Assembly: GCA_023264755.1 (NCBI GenBank)
Contig: JAHFVB010000064.1
Location: 1-13,053, forward strand
Length of the DNA stretch: 13,053 nucleotides
Reading direction: 5' to 3'
Source: Mycobacterium sp.
Lineage (GTDB): Bacteria > Actinomycetota > Actinomycetes > Mycobacteriales > Mycobacteriaceae
Of the stretch, positions 1 through 7,040 are shown one piece after another. The notes beneath the pieces were generated by a model that was not told the DNA's origin, did not search any database, and saw nothing but the letters and a program-made list of their open reading frames with translations. Made by a program: the position numbers and the translations under genes. Numbering within the stretch: the stretch's first letter is position 1; each line of letters starts with the position of its first letter.

Positions 1-1359
1 GTCGAGTTGGAACGGGGAATCGCCTGTTACGGCGCCTGTTTCGAGGAAGGGCAACTCGCCGCCGGCCACCGCGTCGACGGCCTGTGGGTCGAGCTCGAAA
101 AGTTCGCGCAACGCCTCGGCGTAGCTGTCGCCGCCGGGGGCGCTGGCGAGCTGTTTGACGCGCACCGTCGGGGCGTGCAGCAGCTTGTCCACGACGCGGC
201 GCACCGTGCGGGCCACCTCGTCGCGCTGGGTGGCCTCCAACCCGGGCAGTCGATTGTCCAGGCGCAGCAGCTCGGCCTCGACCACGTCGGCGGCCCGCTG
301 CCGCAACGCCGTGACGGTCGGGGTGACCTCGGCCATGCGTTGTCCGGCCAAGTAGTTGGCCACCTCCGTGGCCACGATGGCGCGAGCCGCGTCGGCATCC
401 GCGGTGGCGGTGTAGGAGGCGGGTTCGCGCTGAATGCGGTCCATGTCGACCATGAAGACCCCGGGCAGCCCGGCGACCGCGGGGTCGACGTCACGGGGCA
501 TGCCCAGATCGCAGATCACCAGTTGCTTGGGTTCCTGCCCGTGGGCCAGGCCGCGGTGCACGTCGGCCAGTGAGACCACCGGACGGACCGCACCCGTACA
601 CGAGACGACGACGTCGGCATCGGTGAGCACCGGTTGGATGTGATCGAACGGGAAGGCGTGCGCGTCGACGCCTTGCTCGCGCAGGTTCCGAACCAGTCGT
701 TCGGCGTGCGGCAGGGTGCGGTTGACGACGTGGACCCGCCCGATGCCGGCGCGCACCAGATGGGCAGCGGCCAACGCGCCCATCGACCCGGCACCGATGA
801 CGACGGCCGAGCGTCCGGCCAGTCCGTTCAACTTGGTCGAGGCCATGTCCAGCGCCACCGACACCACCGAGGCTCCGGCGGCGTCGATCCCGGTCTCCGA
901 GTGCACCCGCTTGCCCACCGAGAGCGCGCGCTGGGCGAGCTCGTGCAGGGTGCGTCCAACGGTGTGATGCGACTCGGCGGCGGCGTAGGCGCGGCGGACC
1001 TGGCCGAGCACCTGCTGCTCGCCGATGACCGCCGAGTCCAGCCCGCTGGTCACGGAGAAGAGGTGCTCGACGGCAGCCTCGGCGTAGCGCACGTATGCGT
1101 ACTTGGTCAGGTCGCTGAGCGACATTCCGCAGTGTTCGGAGAGCACCGAGCCGATGACCGACAGGCCGCCGTGGAACGCCTCGACGACGGCGTACACCTC
1201 GACCCGGTTGCAGGTGGACAGCACCATGGCCTCGGTGACCAACGCGGATTGGAGCACCTGGTCGACGATCTTGGCTTGATCGGACTCGTCGGTGCTCAAC
1301 TGCTCTAGGACTGATACTGGCGCGCTACGGTGCGAAACCCCGAAAAGCAATACGCTCAT
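1..1359 (-). CDS. hemA: Glutamyl-tRNA reductase HemA (3' end outside window)
   Basis: Reduces the glutamate on Glu-tRNA(Glu) to glutamate-1-semialdehyde with NADPH, the first committed step of C5-pathway tetrapyrrole (haem) synthesis in the cytoplasm. The frame opens at ATG 1359 with [20 protein letters not shown]. It carries the family catalytic cysteine at C50 in STCNRVEVY, the conserved [13 protein letters not shown] segment near residue 115, and the NADPH-binding VIGAGSMG near residue 187. The C-terminal dimerisation helices follow. 453 codons are visible without a stop. Mycobacterial HemA is about 468 residues as I remember it, so only a short tail is missing. The glutaredoxin-like gene lies 78 bp upstream on the same strand; that gap holds a GGTAGC/GCTACC dyad. 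hemC would be expected beyond the edge from mycobacterial gene order. Identification is firm. Confidence 0.97.
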   Translation of the reverse strand, partial: MSVLLFGVSHRSAPVSVLEQLSTDESDQAKIVDQVLQSALVTEAMVLSTCNRVEVYAVVEAFHGGLSVIGSVLSEHCGMSLSDLTKYAYVRYAEAAVEHLFSVTSGLDSAVIGEQQVLGQVRRAYAAAESHHTVGRTLHELAQRALSVGKRVHSETGIDAAGASVVSVALDMASTKLNGLAGRSAVVIGAGSMGALAAAHLVRAGIGRVHVVNRTLPHAERLVRNLREQGVDAHAFPFDHIQPVLTDADVVVSCTGAVRPVVSLADVHRGLAHGQEPKQLVICDLGMPRDVDPAVAGLPGVFMVDMDRIQREPASYTATADADAARAIVATEVANYLAGQRMAEVTPTVTALRQRAADVVEAELLRLDNRLPGLEATQRDEVARTVRRVVDKLLHAPTVRVKQLASAPGGDSYAEALRELFELDPQAVDAVAGGELPFLETGAVTGDSPFQLD

Positions 1360-1382
1360 GGCCTCGTCACCACGCCTTCAAA

Positions 1383-1408
1383 GGTAGCCGTTCACCAGTC
1401 CTGCTACC
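1383..1408 (-). promoter_or_regulatory. Inverted repeat in hemA leader
   Basis: GGTAGC at 1383-1388 and GCTACC at 1403-1408 form a perfect 6-bp dyad with a 14-bp spacer, so half-sites are 20 bp centre to centre, about two helical turns. It lies 24 bp before the hemA start, in the 78-bp gap after the glutaredoxin-like gene. It could be an operator or a leader hairpin. A dyad of this size can occur by chance and no regulator is indicated. Confidence 0.25.
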
Positions 1409-1437
1409 AAATTTGCCGGCGCGAATCCGCTGGTCCT

Positions 1438-1743
1438 TCACTCGACGGCAGCGGGCGCCGAGAGGTCGGCGCGCAACCGCTGCTCGTCGACCTCCCAGTA
1501 ACTGTGCTCGCGACCGTCCAGCAGCACCACCGGCAGCCGGTCGCCGTACTCGGCGCGCAGCGTGGCATCGCCCGCCGCCGCGGCGGCGTCGACATCGGTG
1601 GCGGCGAGGGTGAAATCGAGCTCCTGCGCCAGCGCAGCCAGCTGATCCTTGGCGCTGTCGCAGAGGCAACAACCGGCCCGCGTAAGCAAGACCACCTCGT
1701 GGCCCTTCCCGGGTCGCTCCACTCCTACCCCGCGGTGACTCAT
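1438..1743 (-). CDS. Glutaredoxin-like thiol-disulfide protein (Rv0508 type)
   Basis: A 101-residue thioredoxin-fold protein. After the first strand (HEVVLLTRAGCCLC) comes a redox motif C25-x-x-C28, with an additional Cys at 26. The segment DRLPVVLLDGREHSYWEVDE supplies the cis-proline (LPVV) and the last strand typical of the glutaredoxin-like DUF836 group. Such proteins probably carry out thiol-disulfide exchange in the cytoplasm, but the substrate is unknown. The ATG at 1743 has GGAGGG directly upstream, closer than usual. A GTG four codons downstream (codon 6, GTA, is not a start; codon 8, GTG, is) is an alternative. The reading frame continues open far upstream, but that extension runs antisense to the phosphatase gene and was not used. 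The same pairing with hemA is seen in M. tuberculosis. Confidence 0.88.
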   Translation of the reverse strand: MSHRGVGVERPGKGHEVVLLTRAGCCLCDSAKDQLAALAQELDFTLAATDVDAAAAAGDATLRAEYGDRLPVVLLDGREHSYWEVDEQRLRADLSAPAAVE

Positions 1744-1776
1744 GCCCTCCAGTATCCCGTGTCCTAGTGTTGAACC

Positions 1777-2619
1777 GTGTCGGAGTCCGGTGACATCGCA
1801 GACGAGCCCGTCGAGAATGCGCCGAGCACGCCGCCGCCACCGCCGCCCGACCTCACCGCCGCCGCGTTCTTCGACGTCGACAACACGTTGGTGCAGGGTT
1901 CCTCCCTGGTGCACTTCGCCCGCGGGTTGGCGGCCCGCAAGTTCTTCACCTACGGCGACCTCGCACGGTTCGGATACGCCCAGGCCAAGTTCCAGTTCAC
2001 CGGCAAGGAGAACAGCGACGACGTCGCGGCCGGTCGCCGCAAGGCCCTGGCGTTCATCGAGGGCCGCAAGACCTCCGAGCTCGAGGAGGTCGGCGAGGAG
2101 ATCTTCGACGAGATCATCGCCGACAAGATCTGGCCGGGCACCCGCGCGCTGGCCCAGATGCATCTGGACGCCGGCCAGCAGGTCTGGCTGGTCACCGCGA
2201 CGCCCTACGAGCTCGCCGCCACGATCGCCCGCAGACTCGGCCTGACCGGCGCCCTGGGCACCATCGCCGAGTCCGTCGACGGCGTCTTCACCGGCCGGCT
2301 GGTTGGCGACATCCTGCATGGCGTCGGCAAGGCGCACGCGGTGCGCTCGCTGGCCATCCGTGAGGGCCTCAACCTGCGGCGCTGCACGGCCTACTCGGAC
2401 AGCTTCAACGACGTGCCCATGCTGTCGCTGGTGGGCACTGCCGTCGCCATCAACCCCGACGCCGCGCTGCGTGACGTGGCCCGCGAGCGCGGCTGGGAGA
2501 TTCGCGACTTCCGTACCGCCCGCAAGGCCGCCCGCATCGGGGTGCCCTCCGCCCTGGCCCTCGGCGCGGCGGGTGGTGCGCTGGCCGCGGTGGTATCGCG
2601 GCGCCAGGGCGGCGGTTGA
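1777..2619 (+). CDS. HAD-superfamily subfamily IB phosphatase (SerB1-type)
   Basis: A 280-residue HAD hydrolase of the IB group (phosphoserine-phosphatase/CicA-like). HAD motif I is FFDVDNT with nucleophile D33 and D35, motif II is T140 in VTATPYE, motif III is K185 in GVGKAHAV, and motif IV is YSDSFND with D208 and D212. All catalytic residues are present. The N-terminus has a proline run (residues 19-24). The C-terminal [19 protein letters not shown] stretch is hydrophobic enough to suggest weak membrane association. The GTG at 1777 is the chosen start; the divergent glutaredoxin-like gene begins only 33 bp away. It resembles M. tuberculosis SerB1 (Rv0505c). True phosphoserine activity is unproven for this branch, and lipid-phosphate or other small phosphomonoesters are possible, given the HadA-like and acyltransferase neighbours. 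Confidence 0.9.
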   Translation: MSESGDIADEPVENAPSTPPPPPPDLTAAAFFDVDNTLVQGSSLVHFARGLAARKFFTYGDLARFGYAQAKFQFTGKENSDDVAAGRRKALAFIEGRKTSELEEVGEEIFDEIIADKIWPGTRALAQMHLDAGQQVWLVTATPYELAATIARRLGLTGALGTIAESVDGVFTGRLVGDILHGVGKAHAVRSLAIREGLNLRRCTAYSDSFNDVPMLSLVGTAVAINPDAALRDVARERGWEIRDFRTARKAARIGVPSALALGAAGGALAAVVSRRQGGG

Positions 2620-2645
2620 GCGGTCGCTGATAGGCTCAGCGCCGC
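2620..2645 (+). terminator. Hairpin directly after the phosphatase stop
   Basis: GCGG(T)CGCTGA, loop TAGGC, then TCAGCGCCGC form a 10-bp stem with one bulged T (2624) and a 5-nt loop, starting at the base after the TGA stop. There is no U-tract. It could be an intrinsic terminator of the tract-less kind reported in mycobacteria, or an intercistronic stabilising hairpin, since the next gene begins 27 bp later on the same strand. Confidence 0.45.
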
Positions 2646-2671
2646 CGAAAGCAGGAACGGGGAGCAGTGCA

Positions 2672-3199
2672 GTGAGCATCGCCCAAGACATCATCGGGAC
2701 CCATTACCGGTACCCGGATTACTTCGAAGTGAGCCGAGAGAAGGTTCGCGAGTTCGCGCGGGCGGTCAAGGACGACCACCCCGTGCACTTCAGTGAGGAA
2801 GCCGCCGCCGAATGCGGCCATGCCGCGCTGGTCGCCTCGCTGACGTTCGTCGCCGTCGCAGGCCGCAAGGTGCAGCTGGAGATCTTCAACCAGTTCGACG
2901 TGCCCATCAACATGGAACGGGTGCTGCACCGCGACCAGAAGCTGATCTTCCACCGCCCGATCATGGTCGGCGACAAGCTGTGGTTCGACTCCTACCTGGA
3001 TTCGGTCATCGAATCCCACGGTGCCGTCATCACCGAGGTCCGGGGCGAGGTCACCGACGACGACGGCAACCCGGTGTTGACCAGCATCGTCACCATGTTC
3101 GGCGAGGCCACCGGCAACGACGCCGAGGTGACCGCCCAGATCGCCGCCGGACGCGACGCCGCGATGAAGCGGATGATTGCTGGGCAAAACAAGAAGTAG
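2672..3199 (+). CDS. HadA-like MaoC N-terminal hot-dog protein (UPF0336, Rv0504c type)
   Basis: A 175-residue single hot-dog domain protein. It resembles the HadA/HadC subunits of the mycobacterial FAS-II (3R)-hydroxyacyl-ACP dehydratase and especially their paralogue Rv0504c. The opening [24 protein letters not shown] and the later [12 protein letters not shown] and [19 protein letters not shown] match the FAS1-type dehydratase N-terminal domain. In HadAB and HadBC, these subunits bind substrate while HadB carries the catalytic Asp/His. No HadB partner is encoded here, so enzymatic activity alone is doubtful. The GTG at 2672 is preceded by GGGGAG at good spacing, which settles the start. Upstream is the HAD phosphatase, 52 bp away. 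The stop lies 12 bp from the stop of the convergent acyltransferase. In M. tuberculosis cmaA2 sits at this junction; it is absent here. Confidence 0.87.
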   Translation: MSIAQDIIGTHYRYPDYFEVSREKVREFARAVKDDHPVHFSEEAAAECGHAALVASLTFVAVAGRKVQLEIFNQFDVPINMERVLHRDQKLIFHRPIMVGDKLWFDSYLDSVIESHGAVITEVRGEVTDDDGNPVLTSIVTMFGEATGNDAEVTAQIAAGRDAAMKRMIAGQNKK

Positions 3200-3214
3200 C
3201 GGCCGCGCCGGCTA
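3197..3214. terminator. Small stop-to-stop hairpin between convergent genes
   Basis: From the TAG of the HadA-like gene to the reverse-strand TAG of the acyltransferase, the 18 bp form TAGCGGC-CGC-GCCGGCTA, a 7-bp stem with one bulged G. It includes both stop codons and could serve as a bidirectional terminator. It is short and has no U-tract. Confidence 0.3.
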
Positions 3215-4279
3215 GCCCAGGAACATGTTCCGGCGGTTGGCCAGCAGTTGGTAGAGCGTCTGCTGGATGGTCTCGCGGACCTGGTCGGTCAGTTCGAAGG
3301 TGACCATGGGGTCGTCCGCGGCGTACTCGTCGTATTCGTCGGTGGGGATCGGTTCGCCGAACTGGATGTGCCACTTCGAGGGCAGCGGGATCAGTCCGGC
3401 GGGTCCGGCCAACGGGAACAACGGCGTCACCGGGAAGTACGGCAGGCCGAGCACCCTGGCCAGCAGCTTCACGTCGGCGATCATCGGGTAGATCTCCTCC
3501 GACCCGACGATCGAGCAGGGAATGATGGGCGCCTTGGCGCGCAGCGCGGCCGAGACGAAACCACCGCGCCCGAAGCGCTGCAGCTTGTAGCGGTCTCGGA
3601 AGTGCTTGCCCAAGCCCTTGTAGCCCTCCGGGAACACCGCGGTGAGGTGACCGGCCGCGAGCAGTCGGTGGGCATCGGACGTGCAGGCCATCGTGTGGCC
3701 GGCCTTGCGGGCCAACTGGCCCATCACGGGCATGTCGAAGACCATGTCGGCCGCCAGCAGTCGCAGGTCGCGCTGGGCGGGATGGTGATCGTGCACGGCC
3801 ACCGAGGCCATCAACCCGTCGAACGGAAGCACGCCGGCATGATTGGCGACGACCAGTCCGGCACCCTCCTCCGGCAGATTCTCGATACCGCTGACCTCGA
3901 CCCGGAACCAATGCCGGAACAATCCCCTCAGCAAAGGCAGCAAGATAGCTTCGTTGAGGTGTTCGTCGAAACCGAATTCGTCGACGGGGTAGTCGCCCGT
4001 CATCCGCTTGCGGACGAAATCAGCGACGGAGGCGATCCGCTGTGCCATTTCGTTGGGGCCCTCGTGGACTTGCTGGCCGCCGTCGGCCGCGAGTCGCCGT
4101 TGGTCGATTTCGTGCACCACGGCGGCGATTTGTTCGGCCGACGCCCCAGTTCTCGAATCGGTAAGCGAGGACGGATGTCGGCGGGAACTCTCGGTGCGCG
4201 CAGCCGCCCGGCGCTGGGCCGAGGCGCGACTCGAATTCGAGTGCAGTGGAATAACTTTGGCCTTCGACTCCCCAGCCAC
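3212..4279 (-). CDS. 1-acylglycerol-phosphate/LPLAT-family acyltransferase (Rv0502 type)
   Basis: A 355-residue acyltransferase that probably transfers a fatty acyl group to a glycerolipid or other lipid acceptor at the inner membrane face. The core starts near residue 130 with VEVSGIENLPEEGAGLVVANHAG. Its catalytic motif is NHAGVLPFD (H147, D154), spaced H-x6-D rather than the usual PlsC H-x4-D. This resembles the MGAT-like branch of the LPLAT superfamily. The acceptor motif FPEG is at residues 216-219, and APIIPCSIVG follows. The first ~75 residues are polar, basic and low in complexity. The GTG at 4279 (MAGESKAKVIPLH after processing) follows GGAGAAGG and leaves a 37-bp gap to the epimerase stop. 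A longer start at 4351 would overlap the epimerase gene. It is the last gene of the minus-strand series. Confidence 0.88.
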   Translation of the reverse strand: MAGESKAKVIPLHSNSSRASAQRRAAARTESSRRHPSSLTDSRTGASAEQIAAVVHEIDQRRLAADGGQQVHEGPNEMAQRIASVADFVRKRMTGDYPVDEFGFDEHLNEAILLPLLRGLFRHWFRVEVSGIENLPEEGAGLVVANHAGVLPFDGLMASVAVHDHHPAQRDLRLLAADMVFDMPVMGQLARKAGHTMACTSDAHRLLAAGHLTAVFPEGYKGLGKHFRDRYKLQRFGRGGFVSAALRAKAPIIPCSIVGSEEIYPMIADVKLLARVLGLPYFPVTPLFPLAGPAGLIPLPSKWHIQFGEPIPTDEYDEYAADDPMVTFELTDQVRETIQQTLYQLLANRRNMFLG

Positions 4280-4316
4280 GTCGCTACCTTCTCCCCACCC
4301 CTGCAAAATCCAGCTA

Positions 4317-5426
4317 TTAACGTCCCCACCGCTGCGCGGCAGCCACCGCACGACTCTCCATTGAGCGTACCCAGCGCGGGTCGATGATCGGCGTCAAACT
4401 TCGGCCGCGCACATAATCGTCGAAAGCGTCCACAGTGGTCCACTTCGGGTGATATCCGAGCTCTTTTTGCATCCTCGAGGTATCCATTACCCGGCCATAA
4501 CTCAAGTAGTTCAGCTGTTCGCGATCTAGCTCAGTGTACCGAGTTGCGCGCCTCAGCGAATCGACTGCAGAAAGGGCCGAACGCGGCACCGGCAGGGCGA
4601 TGCGACCGGACCGCCGAATCGCCTGCGACATCATGATGATGCCGGAGGCGCCGACGTTGAAGGTGCCTGCCCGGCCCGCCACCGTCGCCCGTTCCAGCAC
4701 CCCGAGCGCATCCTGCTCGTGCAGCAGCTGCAACCGGGCATCGTGGCCGAGCACGGACGGCACCACCGGGCCGGCGAGATACCGGGACAACGCGGTATCC
4801 ATGGCCGGTCCGATCATGTTGGCCAGCCGCAGGATCGTCACCGCGATGTCGGGGCGCCGCCTGGCCAGGCCGCGGGCGTAACCCTCGATGTCGATGCTGT
4901 CGCGGGCGAAGCCATCCCTGGGAGGTCTTCTGGCCAACCCGGTTTCGGTGAACAGCACCGGATCCCGAGAGCTCGAGCCATACACCTCCGAGGTGGACTT
5001 GAGCACCACCCGGCGCACCGAAGGAGCCTTCTGACAGGCCGCGAACAGCTGCATCGCGCCCATCACGTTGAGTTCCTTGAGCGCCGCTCCGCCGCCGGCC
5101 CGCGGCGCATACGAAGCCGCCGCGGCGTGGACGACGGTGTCGACATTCCCGTTGCGAATCACCTTGGCGATGAACGGATTGCGAATGTCGGCCCGCACGA
5201 ACTCGGCCCGCCCCATGCGCCGCAACAAGTCCTTGCTCGGCGCAATCGCATCAACCGCGATGACGTGGTTGATGAGCGGATCCTGCGCGAGCCGGGCGGT
5301 CAGATAGCCACCCAGGAACCGGCATGCGCCGGTAACGAGCACCACCTTTGGGTAGTGCACGGTGTCCTGGGTATCCGACCCTCCGGGGCCTTGCTGCGGC
5401 TTCCCGGAACGCCCGTCGGCATCCAT
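4317..5426 (-). CDS. Extended-SDR NAD-dependent epimerase/dehydratase family protein (Rv0501, GalE2 type)
   Basis: A 369-residue Rossmann-fold protein of the extended short-chain dehydrogenase class. The nucleotide-binding VTGACRFLGGYL (residues 31-42) fits the TGxxGxxG-type loop. AVDA follows strand 2, ADIRNP is the conserved Asp region near residue 80, and VVHAAAASY is at about 98-106. The expected catalytic Ser/Thr region is KSTSEVYG (143-150). The usual Y-x3-K proton-relay motif is not visible: the corresponding helix reads SIDIEGYARG (177-186), with no lysine four after a tyrosine. The name galE2 in M. tuberculosis therefore overstates what is known. The protein may bind NAD(P) without classical epimerase chemistry. 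A polar tail (~25 residues) precedes the fold. The ATG at 5426 lies 29 bp after the bS22 gene, so the two are probably co-transcribed. Confidence 0.85.
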   Translation of the reverse strand: MDADGRSGKPQQGPGGSDTQDTVHYPKVVLVTGACRFLGGYLTARLAQDPLINHVIAVDAIAPSKDLLRRMGRAEFVRADIRNPFIAKVIRNGNVDTVVHAAAASYAPRAGGGAALKELNVMGAMQLFAACQKAPSVRRVVLKSTSEVYGSSSRDPVLFTETGLARRPPRDGFARDSIDIEGYARGLARRRPDIAVTILRLANMIGPAMDTALSRYLAGPVVPSVLGHDARLQLLHEQDALGVLERATVAGRAGTFNVGASGIIMMSQAIRRSGRIALPVPRSALSAVDSLRRATRYTELDREQLNYLSYGRVMDTSRMQKELGYHPKWTTVDAFDDYVRGRSLTPIIDPRWVRSMESRAVAAAQRWGR

Positions 5427-5455
5427 GCGGTCAGCCTAACGGCAGAAGTCGGACG

Positions 5456-5557
5456 CTACTTGCCGAGTTTTCTACGCTGCACTCGCGTGCGACGAAGCAG
5501 CTTGCGGTGCTTCTTCTTCGACATGCGCTTGCGACGCTTCTTGATGACTGAACCCAT
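5456..5557 (-). CDS. 30S ribosomal protein bS22 (AURKAIP1/COX24-domain, 33 aa)
   Basis: A 33-residue, extremely basic protein starting [20 protein letters not shown] and ending RRKLGK; more than half its residues are Lys or Arg. This is the AURKAIP1/COX24 C-terminal domain (DUF1713). In the M. smegmatis 70S structure the equivalent peptide is the small-subunit protein bS22, located near the decoding region and related to mitochondrial mS38. The M. tuberculosis locus is Rv0500B. The ATG at 5557 is preceded by AGCGGAG. A 180-bp gap separates it from the upstream HTH gene and contains a plausible promoter, so the gene may be transcribed separately from the upstream operon, as expected for a highly expressed ribosomal gene. 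The assignment is strong; the name bS22 is from memory. Confidence 0.93.
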
Positions 5558-5617
5558 GAACTCCGCTACCTAAGTATTTTTGACGGGACCCTCTGGCGCC
5601 CCTGAACCAACCCGACT

Positions 5618-5647
5618 ACCTTACCCGGCCCGGCCCGGCAAAACGAA
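5618..5647 (-). promoter_or_regulatory. Candidate promoter for bS22 gene
   Basis: On the minus strand, TAAGGT (5618-5623) fits the mycobacterial -10 pattern TANNNT. TTCGTT (5642-5647) lies 18 bp upstream as a weak -35. The spacer is a run of CCGGG units. This implies a transcript start near 5611 and a leader of roughly 50 nt before the bS22 start. Assigned from consensus only. Confidence 0.35.
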
Positions 5648-5715
5648 AACCGTCCCCGAACCGCACCCGCGACGGACCGCTCTGTGACGGCCGCGTCGCG
5701 CAGCATGAAGGTCGG

Positions 5716-5730
5716 CGCGGGAAGCCCGCG
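5716..5730 (-). terminator. Hairpin after HTH gene
   Basis: CGCGGG-AAG-CCCGCG is a perfect 6-bp GC-only stem with a 3-nt loop, 7 bp beyond the stop of the HTH gene. There is no U-tract. It fits a weak terminator separating the upstream operon from the bS22 promoter. Confidence 0.35.
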
Positions 5731-5737
5731 GGAACCC

Positions 5738-6016
5738 CTAGCCTGCGTCGAAGTACGACGTCTCGAGCAAGTCGTGAACGGCCTTGGCGTGCACGCGGAA
5801 CGACCGACCGACGCGCACCGCGGGGAGCTCCCCGTTGTGCACCAGGCGGTAGACCGTCATCTTGCTCACCCGCATCAGGCTCGCCACTTCTGCAACCGTG
5901 AGAAATTGAGCTCGAGGCGGTTGACCATCACCAGCCAAGGCGTCCCGAGACGCCTTTCCGCTGGCCGAGTCCCGCGCCGATGGCCCGTTCATAGACGTCA
6001 TCGCAACCCAATCCAT
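5738..6016 (-). CDS. Excisionase-type helix-turn-helix DNA-binding protein (Rv0500A type)
   Basis: A small protein of up to 92 residues whose second half (about 38-85) is a MerR-like/excisionase winged HTH (HTH_17). FLTVAEVASLMRVSKMTVYR is the helix-turn-helix, and LVHNGELPAVRVGRSFRVH is the wing that contacts DNA. Despite the family name there is no phage or integrase nearby. This gene is a conserved companion of proC and the bS22 gene across actinobacteria, so it is probably a chromosomal regulator. Its targets are unknown. The first ~35 residues are polar and poorly conserved in character. The start is uncertain: ATG 6016 is the longest, with ATG at 6001 and 5992 also in frame, and none has a clear Shine-Dalgarno. 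A leaderless or short-leader start in the 124-bp gap after proC is possible. Confidence 0.88.
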   Translation of the reverse strand: MDWVAMTSMNGPSARDSASGKASRDALAGDGQPPRAQFLTVAEVASLMRVSKMTVYRLVHNGELPAVRVGRSFRVHAKAVHDLLETSYFDAG

Positions 6017-6140
6017 CAGGCACGGCCAGTCCCAACGGCTTCCCCACCGCTGGCACCAACGCGTGCATACAACGAGGACAATAGCGTGGCCAATGGGGTT
6101 ATTGCGACGGGTGTGGGGTAATAAGTTGGAAATTGATGAA

Positions 6141-7013
6141 CTACTCGGGTGTAATTCCTAGCTGCTCAGAGCGGGTTTTCGCAGCTGCCACCGCGCTGGC
6201 GACCGCGGCCCGCAACCCACCCCGCTCGAGTTCCCGCAGCCCAGCGGCCGTCGTACCGCCAGGAGAGGTCACCGTCGCGCGAAGCTGAGCGGCACTGGTG
6301 TCCATCGCCGTGCCCATGGCGGCGTCTCCGGCCGCCTGCTGCTCGTCGAGACGCTCCAACAACATGGCGGCCGAGCCTGCCATCGTCTGGGTCACCAAAG
6401 CGGTAGCGACGGGCCGTGGCAGCCCCTCTGCGACGGCCGCATCGACGAGCGCCTCGACCATCAGGAAGAAGTAGGCCGGACCCGACCCGGAGACCGCGGT
6501 AACCGCGTCGAGCTGGGATTCGGGCACCGTCAGCACGCCGCCCACCGCGTCGAAGATCGCCGAGACCTCCTTCAGCTGGTCCTCGGTCGCGAAGCGGCCG
6601 CGCGACAGCGCACTGACGCCGCCGCCGACGACGACCGGAGCGTTGGGCATGACCCGAATGACGGGGGCGCCCGCAGGCAACTTCGACTCATAGAAGGCCG
6701 TACTGACCCCGGCCGCGACGGTCACGAACACCTGCTCGGCACTGTTGTTCTCCGCCCGTGCGGCAGCCGAGGCGATGTCGACGAGCGTCGACTCCACATC
6801 CGACGGCTTGACCGCGACCACGATGTAGGTCGCATTCTCGGCGGCGTCGGCCACCGATGTCAGCAACACCGAGTAGGTCTCGGCGAGATACCTCGCCCGG
6901 TCCGGCGACTTCTCGGCCACCACCAAGTCCTTGGCTTGCCGCCCCGCCCGCAACAACCCGGAAAGCAGTGCCTCGCCGATACTTCCGCCGCCGATGATCG
7001 CAATTCTGGCCAC
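6141..7013 (-). CDS. proC: Pyrroline-5-carboxylate reductase ProC
   Basis: Catalyses the last step of proline synthesis, reducing 1-pyrroline-5-carboxylate with NAD(P)H in the cytoplasm. The 290 residues begin with the Rossmann loop ARIAIIGGGSIGEALLSG. AVKP is at 67-70 and VMPNAPVVVGGG at 121-132. The family signature AVSGSGPAYFF is at 173-183, and the C-terminal dimerisation-helix motif TVTSPGGTTAAGL at 247-259. An extra ~18-residue segment (DEQQAAGDAAMGTAMDTS, about 223-240) sits between the helix ending in AMLLER and QLRATVTSPGG. E. coli ProC lacks it, but mycobacterial homologues have a comparable insertion. The start is GTG 7013. A good Shine-Dalgarno is not visible nearby; AGGGG lies about 17 nt upstream. 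The thioesterase gene ends 27 bp upstream, which suggests co-transcription. Confidence 0.96.
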   Translation of the reverse strand: MARIAIIGGGSIGEALLSGLLRAGRQAKDLVVAEKSPDRARYLAETYSVLLTSVADAAENATYIVVAVKPSDVESTLVDIASAAARAENNSAEQVFVTVAAGVSTAFYESKLPAGAPVIRVMPNAPVVVGGGVSALSRGRFATEDQLKEVSAIFDAVGGVLTVPESQLDAVTAVSGSGPAYFFLMVEALVDAAVAEGLPRPVATALVTQTMAGSAAMLLERLDEQQAAGDAAMGTAMDTSAAQLRATVTSPGGTTAAGLRELERGGLRAAVASAVAAAKTRSEQLGITPE

Positions 7014-7040
7014 GTGGCAAGCATTGCACGTCCCCTGGCC

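Noticed and set aside
1744..2694. Upstream extension of the glutaredoxin-like frame to 418 codons
   Set aside because: The extension is antisense to the HAD phosphatase and beyond. Thioredoxin-fold homology starts only after the ATG at 1743.
3248..4387. 379-codon plus-strand open frame
   Set aside because: Lies antisense to the acyltransferase gene, whose motifs (NHAG...FPEG) are clear. Its product is compositionally odd and has no recognisable domain. Long antisense frames are normal at this GC content.
5738..6016. Prophage or integrative element suggested by an excisionase-type HTH
   Set aside because: No integrase, attachment repeats or other phage genes. The gene is a stable neighbour of proC and bS22 in actinobacteria.
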